Of a stretch of 64,000 nt of DNA, positions 31,456 to 44,648 are shown in pieces. The first letter of the stretch is position 1. Every line of letters begins with the position of its first letter. The position numbers and the translations under genes are program-made. The notes under the pieces are model-generated. The model saw only the letters and a program-made list of their open reading frames with translations, searched no databases and was not told the origin of the DNA. This stretch comes from Meconema thalassinum (lineage: Eukaryota; Arthropoda; Insecta; Orthoptera; Tettigoniidae): contig OX336391.1 of assembly GCA_946902985.2 (NCBI GenBank), forward strand, positions 74,997,947 to 75,061,946. The letters are read 5' to 3'.

Positions 31456-34400
31456 AACTCGTTTGTTTAATCTACTTGTGCGATACCTATCGTAAAGTGA
31501 ATTTACTATCACAGAAACCTTCCCTGAAGTGTACACAACATCTCACCCAAGTTTCATCGCTTTCAGACGAATAGTATATGAATGCAAGCGGGACTTTGTT
31601 GAAACGCTTCGCGCATCGTCGCTCATTTGTTGAATCTACTCCTGCGCTACCTATCATGATATGGATTTACTAAGAAAAAAACCCTTCCTGTAGTGTACAC
31701 AACCTCTCACCCAAGTTTCATCGCTATCGGACGAATGGTATGTGAACGCATACAGGACTTTGTTGAAACGCTTCGCCGTCGTCGTTCATTTGTTGAATCT
31801 ACTCGTGCGCTACCTATTATAATATGGATTTACTAACAGATAAACCTTGTCCGTAGTGAACACAACCTCTCACCCAAGTTTCATCGCTATCAGACGAAAA
31901 GGATATGAACGCATACAGTACTTTGTTCAAACGCTTCGCCCGTCGTCGCTCTTTTGTTGAATCTACTCGTGCGCTACCTATTATAACATGGATTTACTAA
32001 GCCAGACACCTTGCCTGTAGTGTACACAACCTCTCACCCAAGTTTCATCGCTATCGAACGAATGGTATGTGAACGCATACAGGACTTTGTTGAAACGCTT
32101 CGCCCGTCGTCGCACATTTGTTGAATTTACTCGTGCGCTACCTATTATAACATGGATTTACTAAGCCAGAAACCTTGCCTGGAGTGAGCACAACAATACA
32201 ACCAAAGTTTCATAGCAATCGGATGAATAGTATATGAAAGCATACGGGACTTTGTTTAAGGGATTCGCGTGCCGTCACTCATTTGTTGAATCTACTCGTG
32301 CGCTGCAATTTTCATATTTATTCACCTTTTAAACCTTCTCTGGTCTTCCACAAATAATTCAAGATCAAAATTAGCCAAATCGGTCCAGCCGTTCTCCAGT
32401 TTTAGCGAGACTAACGAACAGCAATTCATTTATATATATAAGAAGACTAGCTGTACCCGGCATGCGTTGCAATGCCAATCAAAGAAAGTGTTGGCATTGT
32501 AACTTTGTATGTTGAAGTGCTTTTTGATTCCAAATATTGTTTTTCTTTTTCCGTTAACCACCTCTAAACTATTGTAAAATTGATTTACTATCTCAAAAAA
32601 ATCATGGGAGCGTGCTCAACAGCTCACCAAATTTTCATCGCAATGAAATGAATGGTATATGAACGCATACGGAACTTTGTTGAAACGATTCGAGCGCCGT
32701 CACCCATTTGTTGAATATAATCGTACGCTACCAATTGTAAAATGGATTCACTAAGTGAAAACATTCCCTGGCGTGTAAACAACAACTCATGAAAGTTTCA
32801 TCGCAATCGGATGAATGGCATATGAACGCATACGGGTTTGTGCTTAAATGATTCGCGTGACGACACTCATTTGCTGAATCTACTTGTGCGCCACCTATTG
32901 ATAAACGGATTTACTAATTCATACACCTTCGCAGGACTGTGCTCAACTCCCCAAAGTTTTAGGATAATCGGATGAATGTTATATGAACGTATACGGGATT
33001 TTGTTGAAACGATTCACGCGCTGTCGCCCATTAATTGCATCTCATCGTGCACTACCAATTGTAAAATGGATTTACTAAATCAGAAATCTTTGCGGGAGTG
33101 GAAACAACATTTCTCCAATTTCATTGCAATCACATGAATGGTATATGAACGCATACGATTTTTTTAAACGATACGCACACCGCTACTCATTTGTTGAATC
33201 TACTTGTGCGATACCTATTGTAAAGTGGATATATTATACCAGAAACCTTCCCTGAAGTGTACACAACATCTCACCCAAGTTTCATTGCTTTCGGACAAAT
33301 GGTATATGAACGCGTACGGGACTTGGTTGAAACGCTTCGCATGCCTTCACTCATATGTTGAATCTACTTGAGCGCTACCTATTGTACAATGGATTAACTA
33401 AGCCTGGAACTTTCCCTGGAGTGTACACAACAACTCACCCAAGTTTAGTCGCTATCAGACGAACGGTATATGAACGTATACGGGACAATGTTGGAACACT
33501 TCGCGCGTCGTCGCTCGTTTGTTTAATCTACTTATGCGATACCTATTATAAAGTGAATTTACTAACCCAGGAACCTTCCCCGAAGTGTACACAACATCTC
33601 ACCCAAGTTTAAACGCTATCAGACGAATAGTATATGTACGCAAACGGGACGTTGTTGAAACGCTTCGTGCATCGTCTCCCATTTGTTGAATCTACTCGTG
33701 CGCTACCTATTATAACATGGATTTACTTAGCCAGACACCTTGCTAGTAGTGTACAGAACCTCTCACCCTAGTTTCATCGCTATCGGACGAATGGTATGTG
33801 AACGCATACAGGACTTGTTGAATCGCTTCGCCCGTCGTCGCTGATTTGTTGAATCTAATCGTGCGCTACCTATTGTTAAGTGGATTTACTAAGCCATAAA
33901 CCTTCCATGAAGTGCACACATCATCTCACCTAAGTTTCATCACTATCAGACGAATAGTATATGAACGCATACGGGACTTAGTTGAAACGCTTCGCTCGTC
34001 GTCGCTCATTTGTTGAATTTACTCGTGCGCTACCTATTATAACCTGGATTTACTAAGCTAGAAACCTTGCCTGTAGTGTACACAACCTCTCACACAAGTT
34101 TCATCGCTATCGGACGAATGGTATGTGAACGCATACGGGACTTTATTGAAACGCTTCGCTCGTCGTCGCTCATTTGTTGAATTTACTCGTGCGCTACCTA
34201 TTGTAAAAAGGATTTACTAAGTCAGAAACCTTTCCTTGGGTGTGCACAACAATACAACTAATGTTTCATAACAATCGGATGAATGGTATATGAACGCATA
34301 CGGGACTTTGTTTAAGCGATTCGCGTACCGTCACTCATTTGTTGAATCTACTCGTGCGCTACAACTTTCATATTTATTCGCCATTTAAACCTTCCCTGGA

Positions 34401-34509
34401 CTTCCCCAAATAATTCAAGACCAAAATTAGCCAAATCGGCCCAGCCGTTCTCGAGTTTTAGCGAGACTAACGAACAGCATTTCATTTATATATATATATA
34501 TATATATAG
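31455..34509 (+). repeat. two adjacent tandem-structured repeats (~164-bp units)
   Basis: Units of about 163-165 bp share 'cacccaagtttcatcgctat', 'gaacgcatac.ggactttg' and 'catttgttgaatctactcg'. The first block (31455-32440) ends in a module with 'cagccgttctccagtttta', 'gcgagactaacgaacagca' and a TA run. The second (32441-34509) opens with 'gactagctgtacccggcatg', repeats the units, and ends with the same module and a longer TA run. The 'actagctgtacccggc ... cagccgttctcgag ... tatata' frame is a layout I know from interspersed repeats of many arthropods; its mode of movement is not evident. No coding capacity is evident; ORF 33355-33612 is a product of the repeat units. Confidence 0.65.
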
Positions 34510-35379
34510 ATTATTGGTTGGAAAAGGAACTAGAAGATTCGGATACAGATTTAAATTATCGGATCAAAATTAAGCTAGATGCTATTAAAACTACACCAAG
34601 CAAACATAAGGAAAGAGTTGTGTTCTGTGTGTAAATATGCATGGCAAATCAAGAACATGGGCTCCCCTGTTCTTATAAACTAATGGATACAAAAGGGACC
34701 TAAAGAATGTAAGCAAAAATTTTAGTTAAAATCTATAAAAATAAATATGGATATTATTACTAAAATAAAGAAAAGAGTGTATTATATGTAAAAATTGTAG
34801 ATATATATAATTAATAAAACTATTGCATGGGCACCGCTTGTGTTTCTTGTTATCTGCCTCACACTCATAATCCAATCGTTAAACTTCGACAGCCTCCGGC
34901 AATGCTCGGTGAGCGTGACCTTGAAAAGTAGCTGAAACTCGGTAGCAGAAAGTACAGTAAGACCCGCTTCTTACCTATATGAGGTTTCTGTAATTATGGG
35001 TTAGATACTTGTCGGGTTAATGACCTTGCAGTTTAGTGATTCGACATAATAAAAAATAAAATAAAAAAATTAAAATAAAATTAATAATAAAAAACAATAA
35101 ATAATAAATAAATAAAAAACAATGGATAGTTAATAACAAATAAATAATGATTTGAAAAGCCCGCCATTAAAGAGTGCAGTTGCACGTGGCGGCCATGTTG
35201 CGCATTAGCACCTGTCCCAGCTATCACTGTCCCTCCATAAGAATAACATAAGGTAGTTGCGCGCGGCGGCCATCTTGCGCATTAGCCCCTGTCCCAGCTT
35301 CGGCCTTTATATCCTACTTACATAACCCGTTTTCTTTGTTTCTCCTTAGGGAACTTGGATTTGGAACATGGAATATAAG
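34510..35379. other. spacer with a short duplicated sequence
   Basis: No gene is recognised. Two copies of a ~50-bp sequence with 'ttgcgcattagc.cctgtcc' lie at about 35165-35222 and 35252-35300. AT-rich runs fill 35040-35150. Confidence 0.4.
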
Positions 35380-35640
35380 AAGCCCAGCCATACCGGTACC
35401 GCACCTGTCCACCTTGTTGCGTAGTGGCTATAATAACTTGGTTGTTACCGCGGAGGACCGGGATCGATTCCCGGCTCACCCAAGATAGTAAATTCTGGTC
35501 TGAGGGCTCGTGAGGCACAACTCAGCCATCCTGGAAGTGGTTCTTCGTGCTTCCCACTCCCACTCCATGCAACTGCTGGGATTGTACCTTACAGATGGCC
35601 ACGGCCGCTTCCTGCCCAAATCCTACCGCATTTAAAAATA
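35380..35640 (+). mobile_element. tRNA-derived SINE
   Basis: A tRNA-like head has an A-box-like 'tgcgtagtggc' at about 35419 and a B-box-like 'gggatcgattcc' at about 35459-35470, followed by a body with 'ccacggccgcttcctgccc'. The body motif recurs in the SINE at 60287-60652, which links the two families. Confidence 0.6.
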
Positions 35641-35879
35641 CACACAATAGTTCAGGCTTCTCAATCACAGTTGGGTAACATTTATTTTAGATACAAAATA
35701 CTCCGAAAAATTATTTTGATTCATAATACACTTATAAATTATCCGAAAATACCAAAAGTATTTAAAATACAATTCAAAACACAAAATTCTTTCCTCCATT
35801 CAGACTGTTCACAATAACAATAATATATTACTATTATATATTTTGCTGCCATGATTGACCTGAACGGAGACGCGCGTTA

Positions 35880-35978
35880 ACGATCAAGGGCAATGGTTCT
35901 CATCCCACCGTCACCACCCTTGAAATGGTTCTCCTCACCTCGTCCCCGATCCCGTAAAAAGGGGAATAATATTTAGAG

Positions 35979-36020
<42 letters not shown>

Positions 36021-36245
36021 TTTATTATTGTTATTTTCGTATGGCCGAAGCTACCTGTTGTAGATCTTTGGAGCTAGGTGGTCTTCTCGCCGATTTTGTT
36101 ACAGCGAATCCGGAACTGTATTGGATAGCCTGTGGCTGAGATTTAGTCAATTTGGTCTTGCAAACATCAAATGTGATACGAGAGATCTTTTACGAGTGCT
36201 GCCGGGAATCAAACTACCGCTGATCCACCGAGGTATAGTAGTATG
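35880..36245. mobile_element. SINE fragments around a (TTA)n run
   Basis: The first part (about 35885-35970) shares 'ccttgaaatggttctc' and 'cgtccccgatcccgt' with the SINE at 60287-60652. After (TTA)n at 35977-36022 a second SINE lies in minus orientation (36030-36240), ending in a tRNA-like head whose B-box complement 'ccgggaatcaaa' is near 36209. It resembles the SINE at 59675-60119 in structure. Confidence 0.5.
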
Positions 36246-36336
36246 TTCGGATAACACTGGGCGTAACTCTTGACAAAAAGCTGTCATCTAAGAAGGATTG
36301 CTGCCAAACTCAAAACACGGAACCTTTGTGGTACGA

Positions 36337-37372
36337 GGGGCATTCAAAAAGTTAGTTACACGAGAGTATGGCAGACCAAGTACCGTTTATTGAATGACGC
36401 CCTATAATGCAATGGGTCACAGATACATCACAGTATTTTTCGACATAGTCACCAAGTCTCTGAAAACAACGGTCGTCACGGTCAACGAATCGTTCAACAC
36501 CTTGACGACAGAGGTTCACTCCTTGGTAATGGAGCGATCCGAGAACCGCTGTTTGGACCTGTTCATCATTGTCAAATCGCTGTCCAGCCTGATGGTCCTT
36601 CAGCTTGCCAAACAGATGGAAATAGCATGGTGCCAGATCTGGTGTTCATGGTGGTTGCTTCCATTGAAAATATTACAGCAAAGCCTGTGTAGTGCGCGCT
36701 GTGTGCAGTGTTGCATTGTCGTGCAGGAGAACAATGCCTGGGCTTAACTTTCCACGTCTCCTGTTTTTTACAACGTTGCGCATTTATTTCAATGTTTGAA
36801 ATTAATCATCGGCTGTAATGGTTGTTCTCTTCCGCATAAGCTCGGTGTACACAACGCCTTCACAACCGAAGAACACAGTGGCCATGACCTTCCCGGCCGA
36901 TGGCGTAACCTTGAATTTCTTTCGCAACGGCGAAGATGTTTGTCTCCATTCCATAGACGCCCTCTTTGTTTCCGGTGTGAAATAATGCTCGCATGTCTCA
37001 TCACCTGTAATGATGCGGCTTAGGAACTCGTTCTCTTCAACAGCGTAACGCTGAAGGAAGGCCAACGACGCCCGAAACCGTGCGTCTTTGTGTGCGGGAA
37101 TCAGAGATCATCGCACCTTACGTGAGCTCAATTTCCGATACTGCAGATGGGCTCGCATGATGGCATGAGCACTGCCTATGGAGATGCCGGAATGCTGTGC
37201 AATTTCTGGGTTTAACACTCTGCGATTGATGCGAATCATTTCATCGACCCGCCGAATATTATCTTCTGTGGTCGATTTTGATGGCCTTCCTTCCCGCACG
37301 GCATCACAAACATCTGTCCGGCCGTGCTCCAATTGTTGGCACCATTTCACAATAGCTGGCCACGGCACTATT
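36337..37372 (-). mobile_element. mariner transposon remnant
   Basis: The transposase lies on the minus strand in fragments. N-terminal part (about 37370-37108): VREGRPSKSTTEDNIRRVDEM, cut here to the visible helix-turn-helix region, then QHSGISIGSAHAIM. Middle (37065-36802): RIITGDETCEHYFTPETKR, with the first catalytic Asp in TGDE, and PSAGKVMATVFF. In another frame near 36735 is VLLHDNATLHTAR with the second Asp. The plus-strand left end carries 'gaggggcattcaaaaagtta', the type of terminal repeat seen in mariners. The opposite end and roughly the first 50-60 residues are missing where the 34-bp tandem array begins. The element is dead. Confidence 0.8.
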
Positions 37373-37714
37373 GGATATGTATATAACACTTATGTACAGC
37401 TCTATTTGATATGTATAAAACACTTATGTACAGCTCTATTGGATATGTATATAACACTTATGTACAGCTCTATTGGATATGTATAAAACAGTTATGTACA
37501 GCACTATTGGATATGTATATAACAGTTATGTACAGCACTATTGGATATGTATATAACACTTATGTACAGCACTATTGGATATGTATATAACACTTATGTA
37601 CAGCACTATTGGATATGTATATAACACTTATGTACAGCACTATTGGATTTGTATATAACACTTATGTACAGCACTATTGGATATGTATATAACACTTATG
37701 TACAGCACTATTTA
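37372..37714. repeat. 34-bp minisatellite, about ten units
   Basis: Units of the form 'ggatatgtatataacactta' plus 'tgtacagcactatt' repeat head to tail with few differences (some units are one or two bases shorter, and ct/ca and t/g variants occur). The array abuts the broken mariner. Units are contiguous with no unique spacers. Confidence 0.85.
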
Positions 37715-40700
37715 GAATGATTAAGCTGCACGGGTTTTTAATTAACCCGTTGAGTGCTTCGCCCGTCTATAAACGTTGTTCAAGTTTTTTTATTTTGTGT
37801 TATTCCTCATTCGCTTTCGAGTACCGAGCCAATCCCTAGTACGTTCTGTCATCTGTTAGGCATTATGTAGTACTACTCTGCCCATTCAGCATGAAATATG
37901 CAAATCACAGTATGCCAGCAATGCTCAAATCGGGATTATCGGGGTTATGGTATGTTCTCCCACTCTGTGACTTACACATTTTTGATTAAATAGAGGATAC
38001 ACTTCCTAAATAATAAACAAAATCAACTCCTACTATAAAACATTTAATTACTCAAATATATGGCGCTACAACAAATTAAACAAATAAAATACTGACCCAT
38101 TAATTCTAACTTTTTCAGAGTGAACAAGGAATACATAATAAAACCAAGGTTAAATCATAATAAATGGTTTCTCATAAACCAACAACTTATATTTCTTTTC
38201 ACTTCCATATAGTGTCCTTTTAAAATTCCATAAAATCAAGATCTCCGAATGGCTCGATACTTTTTATATACACTGTGTTATTCTTTTACAACACATCACT
38301 TCCTATTATATGAGTATCTTATATTCAAAAAATATATATAATTCTTATTAAAGTACTGTTACTCCTTTACTTAAATTTTGGGCTTTCACAATGTTCTCAG
38401 GTTACCATCCCTCTCAAGTCAACAATTCACTACCATGATTGGGAAACATTTGCGTACTACCGAGCTACAGAAGACTACTTGAACACGTCAAAAATTAAGA
38501 TCACTCCCGGAATCTAATTGTCTTCATTAAACTCGTGAATCACTACATTATATAACATTACATTAGGGATTTATCATTATTTGTCTTAAAAGACCATTAT
38601 CTCATCAGAAAGCAACGATCTGAACTTGCAAGCGGTAATCTTTATCTAACAGAGCCTCGATTCGAAGACCGGGTCGTTAAAACAAACTCTAAACACTCTT
38701 GTGTATTATAACTTCAAACAGACGGCTCTCTAGACCTACCACAACACATCAATAGTAAGGGACTGGCCTGGGCCACTTAGAGTGATTCATTGCCGGGAAC
38801 AGGAACTTCACGGTCTCACTCACAAGAGACGAGCTACCCTTAGCTTTATACAGCTGTTTCTTAAATGCAGTTCTTTGAACAGGCAATGCTTTAATTCTAC
38901 TTATTTTAACAACATATTTAGTTTCACTAGACCTATTCTCGTAACCTCGGCATTTATTAATTATGAAGTGTCCTCATTGGCGGGTAAGAATAATTCAATA
39001 CAACACAAATATTTAGGGGCTTCAACTTAGACGAATCTGGGTTCGATTCTTTCAAATGCCTCGGGGACCATATCCCATACTGGAGGACTTATAACATTCG
39101 CGACTTAGGGCGGCCTTTTACCTTAAACCAGCGCTCATAATACAATAAATAGCACCCTTCTTCAATACAATACACACATGGCCTCGTGATCACATCACTA
39201 TTTAGAAGACTTACCATAGCTCAATTACCACGACCAACTGCCCCTCATAATTAGTGTTACCGAGTATTTTTAGGTTCAACGCCTTCCTAGCGTGACAAAT
39301 TACTTCAATGCGCTACATTGCGCTATTACTTTACTGCCAAGTTGCCTTCAATGAACTGATAATTCAAAATCAACATTTGATTGTACATCTCAATTCTATA
39401 TTACTCCTCTCCCGTGACAATAATCGCTTTATCTTAAGAACATGTGTTCACAACATGTATTAGTTCTTTTAAAGGAGCTCGGAAGCTACTCCTTTTCATA
39501 TAATTCATCATAATATTCCTTCAATTATATCATTGTTATTATTATTATTATTACGCTTGCTTTCACGTATTTAAATCATTTATCAAATATACTGATATTT
39601 TATTTCACACATTTCCCCCAAGGGATTTATTTATTTCATATAATTACTTTACTTCCTCAATTTTTAATCGTTCAGATCGCGCTATTATTCTGTTATTTGT
39701 TATTCAAAAACATCCCTATTCTTTCCTTCTCCGGTGGATTGTACTCACATGATATTACGGTCTCCGACCGAATTCTCCAGCGATGTTTCATTTTTGCCCA
39801 CTAAATGTGTTTAAGCCATCTTCATTAATCCCATTTCACACAATGACACTTCTTGATACACATACACATTATTTACCTTAAACACTGGTAACATATTGAA
39901 TACAATTTTGTATTCTTTTATCATACACAAATAAATTCACTAAAAATTATTACACTAAAACAGATTTTACTATATTTACATTACACTGCTTTTAATCACT
40001 GAGGCTTTGATTTTTGTCTTACACACGTGATTTCTTTCTTCCCCGTTTCCAAGGGTGACACTCTTAGACGTCGGCTCCCTAATCTAGCCAGATGATGAAA
40101 GTCTCGATCAATCTACCCCTCTCTGGAACGGTAATTCTTCAGATCCGGTTTTCTGACTATCGACTTCTATTTTTACTAGCTCGATGTCGTTTCTTTCTAG
40201 ACACTATTTAGTTTATCTAGATAAAGTCTGTCCTGTTTACGGCCTCTCGAATACTTTATCGGTGACCTATGATTCCCTAGCATTTACTGCTATTCCTTAG
40301 TTTCGTAGCTTATTGCTTTTTACTGTTCGTTTGTCTCTTGTAGACAACGTCTTGGATTAAATTCTCACTTCTTATTATACTGCGCTCTAGTTCCTATCTT
40401 TTCGGTACACTAGGCGTTACTTATTTCGTTCGACCCTGATCGGGTTCCTGAACTTTGCTAGAAATGTTTGTTTCACTATCGTTGGTACTTCAAAACGTTA
40501 CGATACTTTCTGTCGTTTAACTGAAGTGTTGTTTGAGACCTATCGCCTATTCTTTAAGTTCGCAGCCTAACTTTGACTGTAATACGGAACTTTCAATATA
40601 AAGACTGACGCTTGCTGAACTAAATCCTCTACTAGGATTTTACTAAGTCTTCACACGGCGATATTAATGACGATACTTCTCGGCCACGCCCATACGGGTT

Positions 40701-42056
40701 GCTCGTAGGTGATACAGCGTATCACGACCTCTCGGGGTCTAGAAAGTACTGCATATACGATGTGATGTAGCGTCACGTCCTCTGGACGGACTAAACTGCA
40801 TGATTAGCCTGGCACTGCCAGGGCTTTTATACAAATCGGCGACAAAAATATAAAATCCACGTCTTTTTCATAACTAACTTTTGAAGCAATAGTCGCACAC
40901 TTTTGAAAATTATATCTCTGGAAAGCTCGTTTTCTAAACGTAAACTGACTTCTTTGCACATGAAAATCGATCGTACAATTCCGAGATATTAAATAAAATT
41001 TGCTCTTCAGATACGTGGGTGTTAAAGTTGATTTTTAATCCCTACCACCTCGGGTCTCGGGGAACTTTTAACTACGTCATGCTGCGTTTGCACTTCTTTC
41101 CTGTGCAATTATTATAACATCTTTCCCGACACAAAAATCTCTATTCCAAAATGATTCACAATGATATATTTCTTTTGTTAATTATATTCTCGCAAATGGC
41201 CTAAATCTAATTTTTCCTCTTCTTGCACACCTGCGAGGATGCCATTTTATTGCTGCGTAAGATCAATTTCCGAAACCTCTTCTCGCTTACACACAGTGGA
41301 AAGTTTTTATCGTTCTATTAATAGTTATGATAGGCTCACTATCGGTGCGTCACGCTTGATATCATTTCCTGGTGCCACCTGGACTCTTATTCTTGCACAA
41401 CATTATACCAGTCCTCTACATAAAATCTTTCTAAGTTCTACTAAAGACTGTATTTTTCCTCTCTTCTTTTACCAATAAAACATGGATTCGACCCCTTGAA
41501 CCAATGGTACATGGGTTCACTACTTCAGTGTGGAATTTTTCATCCGGAAGTAACTAACAGACGTCTGTCCTCTACAGCTGAGGTTCATTTGAGATGTATA
41601 CAAGCATGGCGGAATTACAAGCAAATTCTTCACACCGGGTTGTGATTTCGGATGAATAAATATCAATTTTTGTGCTAATTACTTACCTATTGAGTTTAGG
41701 TAATAATATTATTTTGGGACCATTTCAATTTTATTCGTCACAAATTGAAAAATTATATAAATGTAGGATTATGAATTTTCATTTAGAATAATTAACACCC
41801 AAAACCTATAGACATAAGTTAATTATGATAAGTTATTTCTACAATTCTTTCTAAATGCGAACGAAGAAACTCAGCGCTTAAAATGTTAATGAGTCGGATT
41901 ATCAAATAATTATCATATATATTATTTCAATAGTATAGATCCCTCCTGCGACGCTCACAAGCGACTGATCGTGAAAAATTAGCGTCCAAATGAAAGAGAA
42001 TTGACATTAGCAGTGTCAAATTGCACTCTAATTTCATAAATATCTATAATTTCTTT
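37715..42056. other. 4.3 kb with no recognised gene or element
   Basis: AT-rich sequence. The ORFs at 38782-39030 and 41239-41478 lack motifs. Between about 40660 and 40860 the sequence is more G/C-rich with short self-complementary pieces and a 'cttttataca' near 40829, which could be a regulatory or old LTR-like tract, but no matching second copy was noticed in the window. Confidence 0.4.
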
Positions 42057-42061
42057 ATAAC

Positions 42062-44007
42062 TGATACGTGCAAGGGCACGTCCCTACGCTTTCAAACATG
42101 TATATACCCTTGGATTGTAACATCTCGACATTTGAAACGACCGCCTGGTGACTTGCTTCCCATTTTGAACACGAGATGGTAGCACCTGTCGGACTTTGGA
42201 AAGATTTCAAGTGGTTCCTGTGTCTCCCCACTAGGTTGTGTGGGCTGCGCCTTATTAAACTCTTTATACGCATGACATAATTGAAAGACAATCATATTCT
42301 TCGTCTTAAAACAAATGCCGGTGTATTCATGATACCGCCAAATTATGAACTTATTTATGACATTGTTGTTTTGAGGCGTCACTCCGTGATTGGACAATAT
42401 TATTTACATGTATACAGTTCGAAAATGACACGCAAAAATTCTCCGCCATTTTGTGTAGGCCATTAGCGGTCGTGAAGTAAACATCAAGCCGACTGGTCGT
42501 GAAAGGTGTCTCCGTTGATGGGGGCTTTGGCCCCCATTCTCCACGAAATCTAAATTTATTCAAGAAAAAGGGAACGCCTGTGCTACATAAGGTTTAATTT
42601 CATCGTTCCGCCGTGAAGAGGAAATGTGCAAAGTTAATCGCAACTGGATGCGATCGAGTGCTGTCATCTACACGAGGCATGGGCGTGTTAGCCATTTTTT
42701 TGTGAAGCACTTGTAGTTACGTAAAATTATGTGTTAATTACTTTATTATTATTATGTCTCCACTGTGAAGAATTTAAGGTACTTTTTTCTAATTTAATTT
42801 ATCTAATTATTTTATTTTGGGAGCTCCAATTTTGGCCGTGTATGAATGTTGATCTTCTGTTATGTTTTGGCTTGTAGGCCTAAAATTTCTTTTACGTTTT
42901 AATAACGTTTCCTTGTATATATTAAGTTTCTTATTATTTTTTTTACCTTCTGGAGACACATTTATTAGTTTTTTTTACGTTTAAATTATTATTTATTTTC
43001 ATTTGGCAAGCTTGGGATTGTCATTTTTTTAAAATCTATGTAAGATCCGTCCAGTTTTAAACGACTTGCATTAATAGTTCTTAGATGTAATTGTTTTTTT
43101 TTTGCCGTTCATTTCCTTCTGCTAATGTTTAAATTTATCTTATTAATTGTTTGCCGTAATTTCGATCTGGCATGTTTTTTGTGTGGCCATGTCTGTTTGC
43201 CGTGATGCATTATGGTCTCGTGGTCAGTCCTTTGGCGCGGGTCTCAAAAAAAAGCACACGTGTTTGTGTTAGCTTAATCCTTTTTTTTAATGTAATCTTG
43301 TTGATGTTAATTTTGTGATTTTTGGTAAATGTCCTTGTGTTTTCCGTCTTCGTGCTTATCATTTATTTATTTATTTATTTTCTATCCCATTAATTTTTTT
43401 TAAATTTAATTTATTTCTATCTTTTTGTTTTGGCGTGGCCTGAACATCTGCATGCCGGATCGCTATTGCATTCCATTGCAAATTGTCAAGCCCTTTCTCA
43501 GTATGTTATGCATGTAATATTTATTTTAACCTTTGGGCTGTTTTACATTTTAATTTTAATTTAAGTCTTTTCTTCTCCTTTGGCCTTGCAAACAAGCATG
43601 TTTGGCGGTCTCTTTAATTCATTGTAAAATATTGGTGGCTGATGCATGTTCTTTCTCTGGTGGAGGTGTTCTTTAAATTTTTAATATTAAACCTTTTATT
43701 TATCCATTTTTAATCTTTGGTTGTGGCATTATTTCACCGACGGCAGTTCCGTTGGTTTTTGGGGGGTGTTTGTACGATAGCCTGTGTGTGTTGTCCCCTT
43801 CTCCATCTTCCTTCCACCCCTTTTGGAGCTCTTCTGTTGGGACTTGTCTTCTGGAGGTGATTTTGCTGCGGAAGTGACCCGGACCCCTGAATACAGGTAA
43901 GTTGCCCCATCCACGCTCCCCGTTCCCGTCTCATTCTGGTGAAGCAGAGCGTTGGTTATCGAGTTACCGACGTGCTGCTGGCCAGTGCCGCTCATTGTGG
44001 GGTTACA
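42062..44007 (+). repeat. 5' LTR of the Gypsy element
   Basis: 1946 bp, from TGATACG to TTACA. It differs from the 3' LTR by scattered substitutions and by run-length changes in T and TTTA runs (for example near 43365-43400). The ORFs inside, repeated at 50152-52232, are non-coding LTR sequence seen twice. Confidence 0.92.
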
Positions 44008-44010
44008 TTC

Positions 44011-44026
44011 TGGTAGCAGAGCGTGG
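44011..44026 (+). other. primer-binding site, initiator tRNA-Met type
   Basis: TGGTAGCAGAGCGTGG starts three bases after the 5' LTR. Its first 11 bases are complementary to the conserved 3' end of eukaryotic initiator tRNA-Met (CCA included), the likely primer for minus-strand DNA synthesis. Confidence 0.75.
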
Positions 44027-44648
44027 TCATGTTCACTTCCGTAACTACCCCCTCCCCAGTACCCACAGGCTGTTTTATGGACCCCTCTAATGCTGATGGG
44101 TCAGTTATTGGTGGGATTTTGTCAGGCCAGTGCACTTAATGTTGTGTAAAGCTAATCCTCGTCGTTTGTTGTGTTTCATGTTTGCCTCTGGATATCCATG
44201 TGGTATGCTGTATGTAACCTGTTCTAAACGAGGCGTTTACTCCTGTATTTTACCCTGTTGGTGTGCAACATCCCCAATGAAGATGAAGCCCGGTGAGTGA
44301 CTGACATGTGTTCTTGGCATGGGAAATGGGATTTCTTGGTGTTCTGATAGCCTATATACTGCGTGTGAAGGCATCCTGGAGCCCCGTCGGAAGCTGGTAG
44401 CCTGATGTTTTGTGCCTATTTTTGTAATTTAGCTCCCTGTTCTCGAGCCAAGCAGGTGGTGACGTGTGCAGTTCTGGACAGCATGGTGCATGATTTGGTG
44501 TAGTAGGGTGGCTGTGTTTGAGTGTCAGCCTAATCTTTGGTGATGGTAATTGCTGGTTGTGGTACTGTTGTGAAAGTGTAAACTGTCCTTGTAATTCCTG
44601 AAATTTGTTTCCTTCTATATTGGTTGTCTGCATTCTGTGTTTTCCAAA

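Noticed and set aside
35418..35490. Functional tRNA gene
   Set aside because: The A- and B-box-like sequences are joined to a SINE body, and the region does not fold as a complete tRNA by eye.
37372..37714. Regular 34-bp repeats resembling a CRISPR array
   Set aside because: The units are contiguous with no unique spacers, and the context is a eukaryotic mobile-element region.
42055..42563. Short ORFs in the LTR, repeated at 50152-50717
   Set aside because: They lie in LTR sequence and recur only because the LTR is duplicated.
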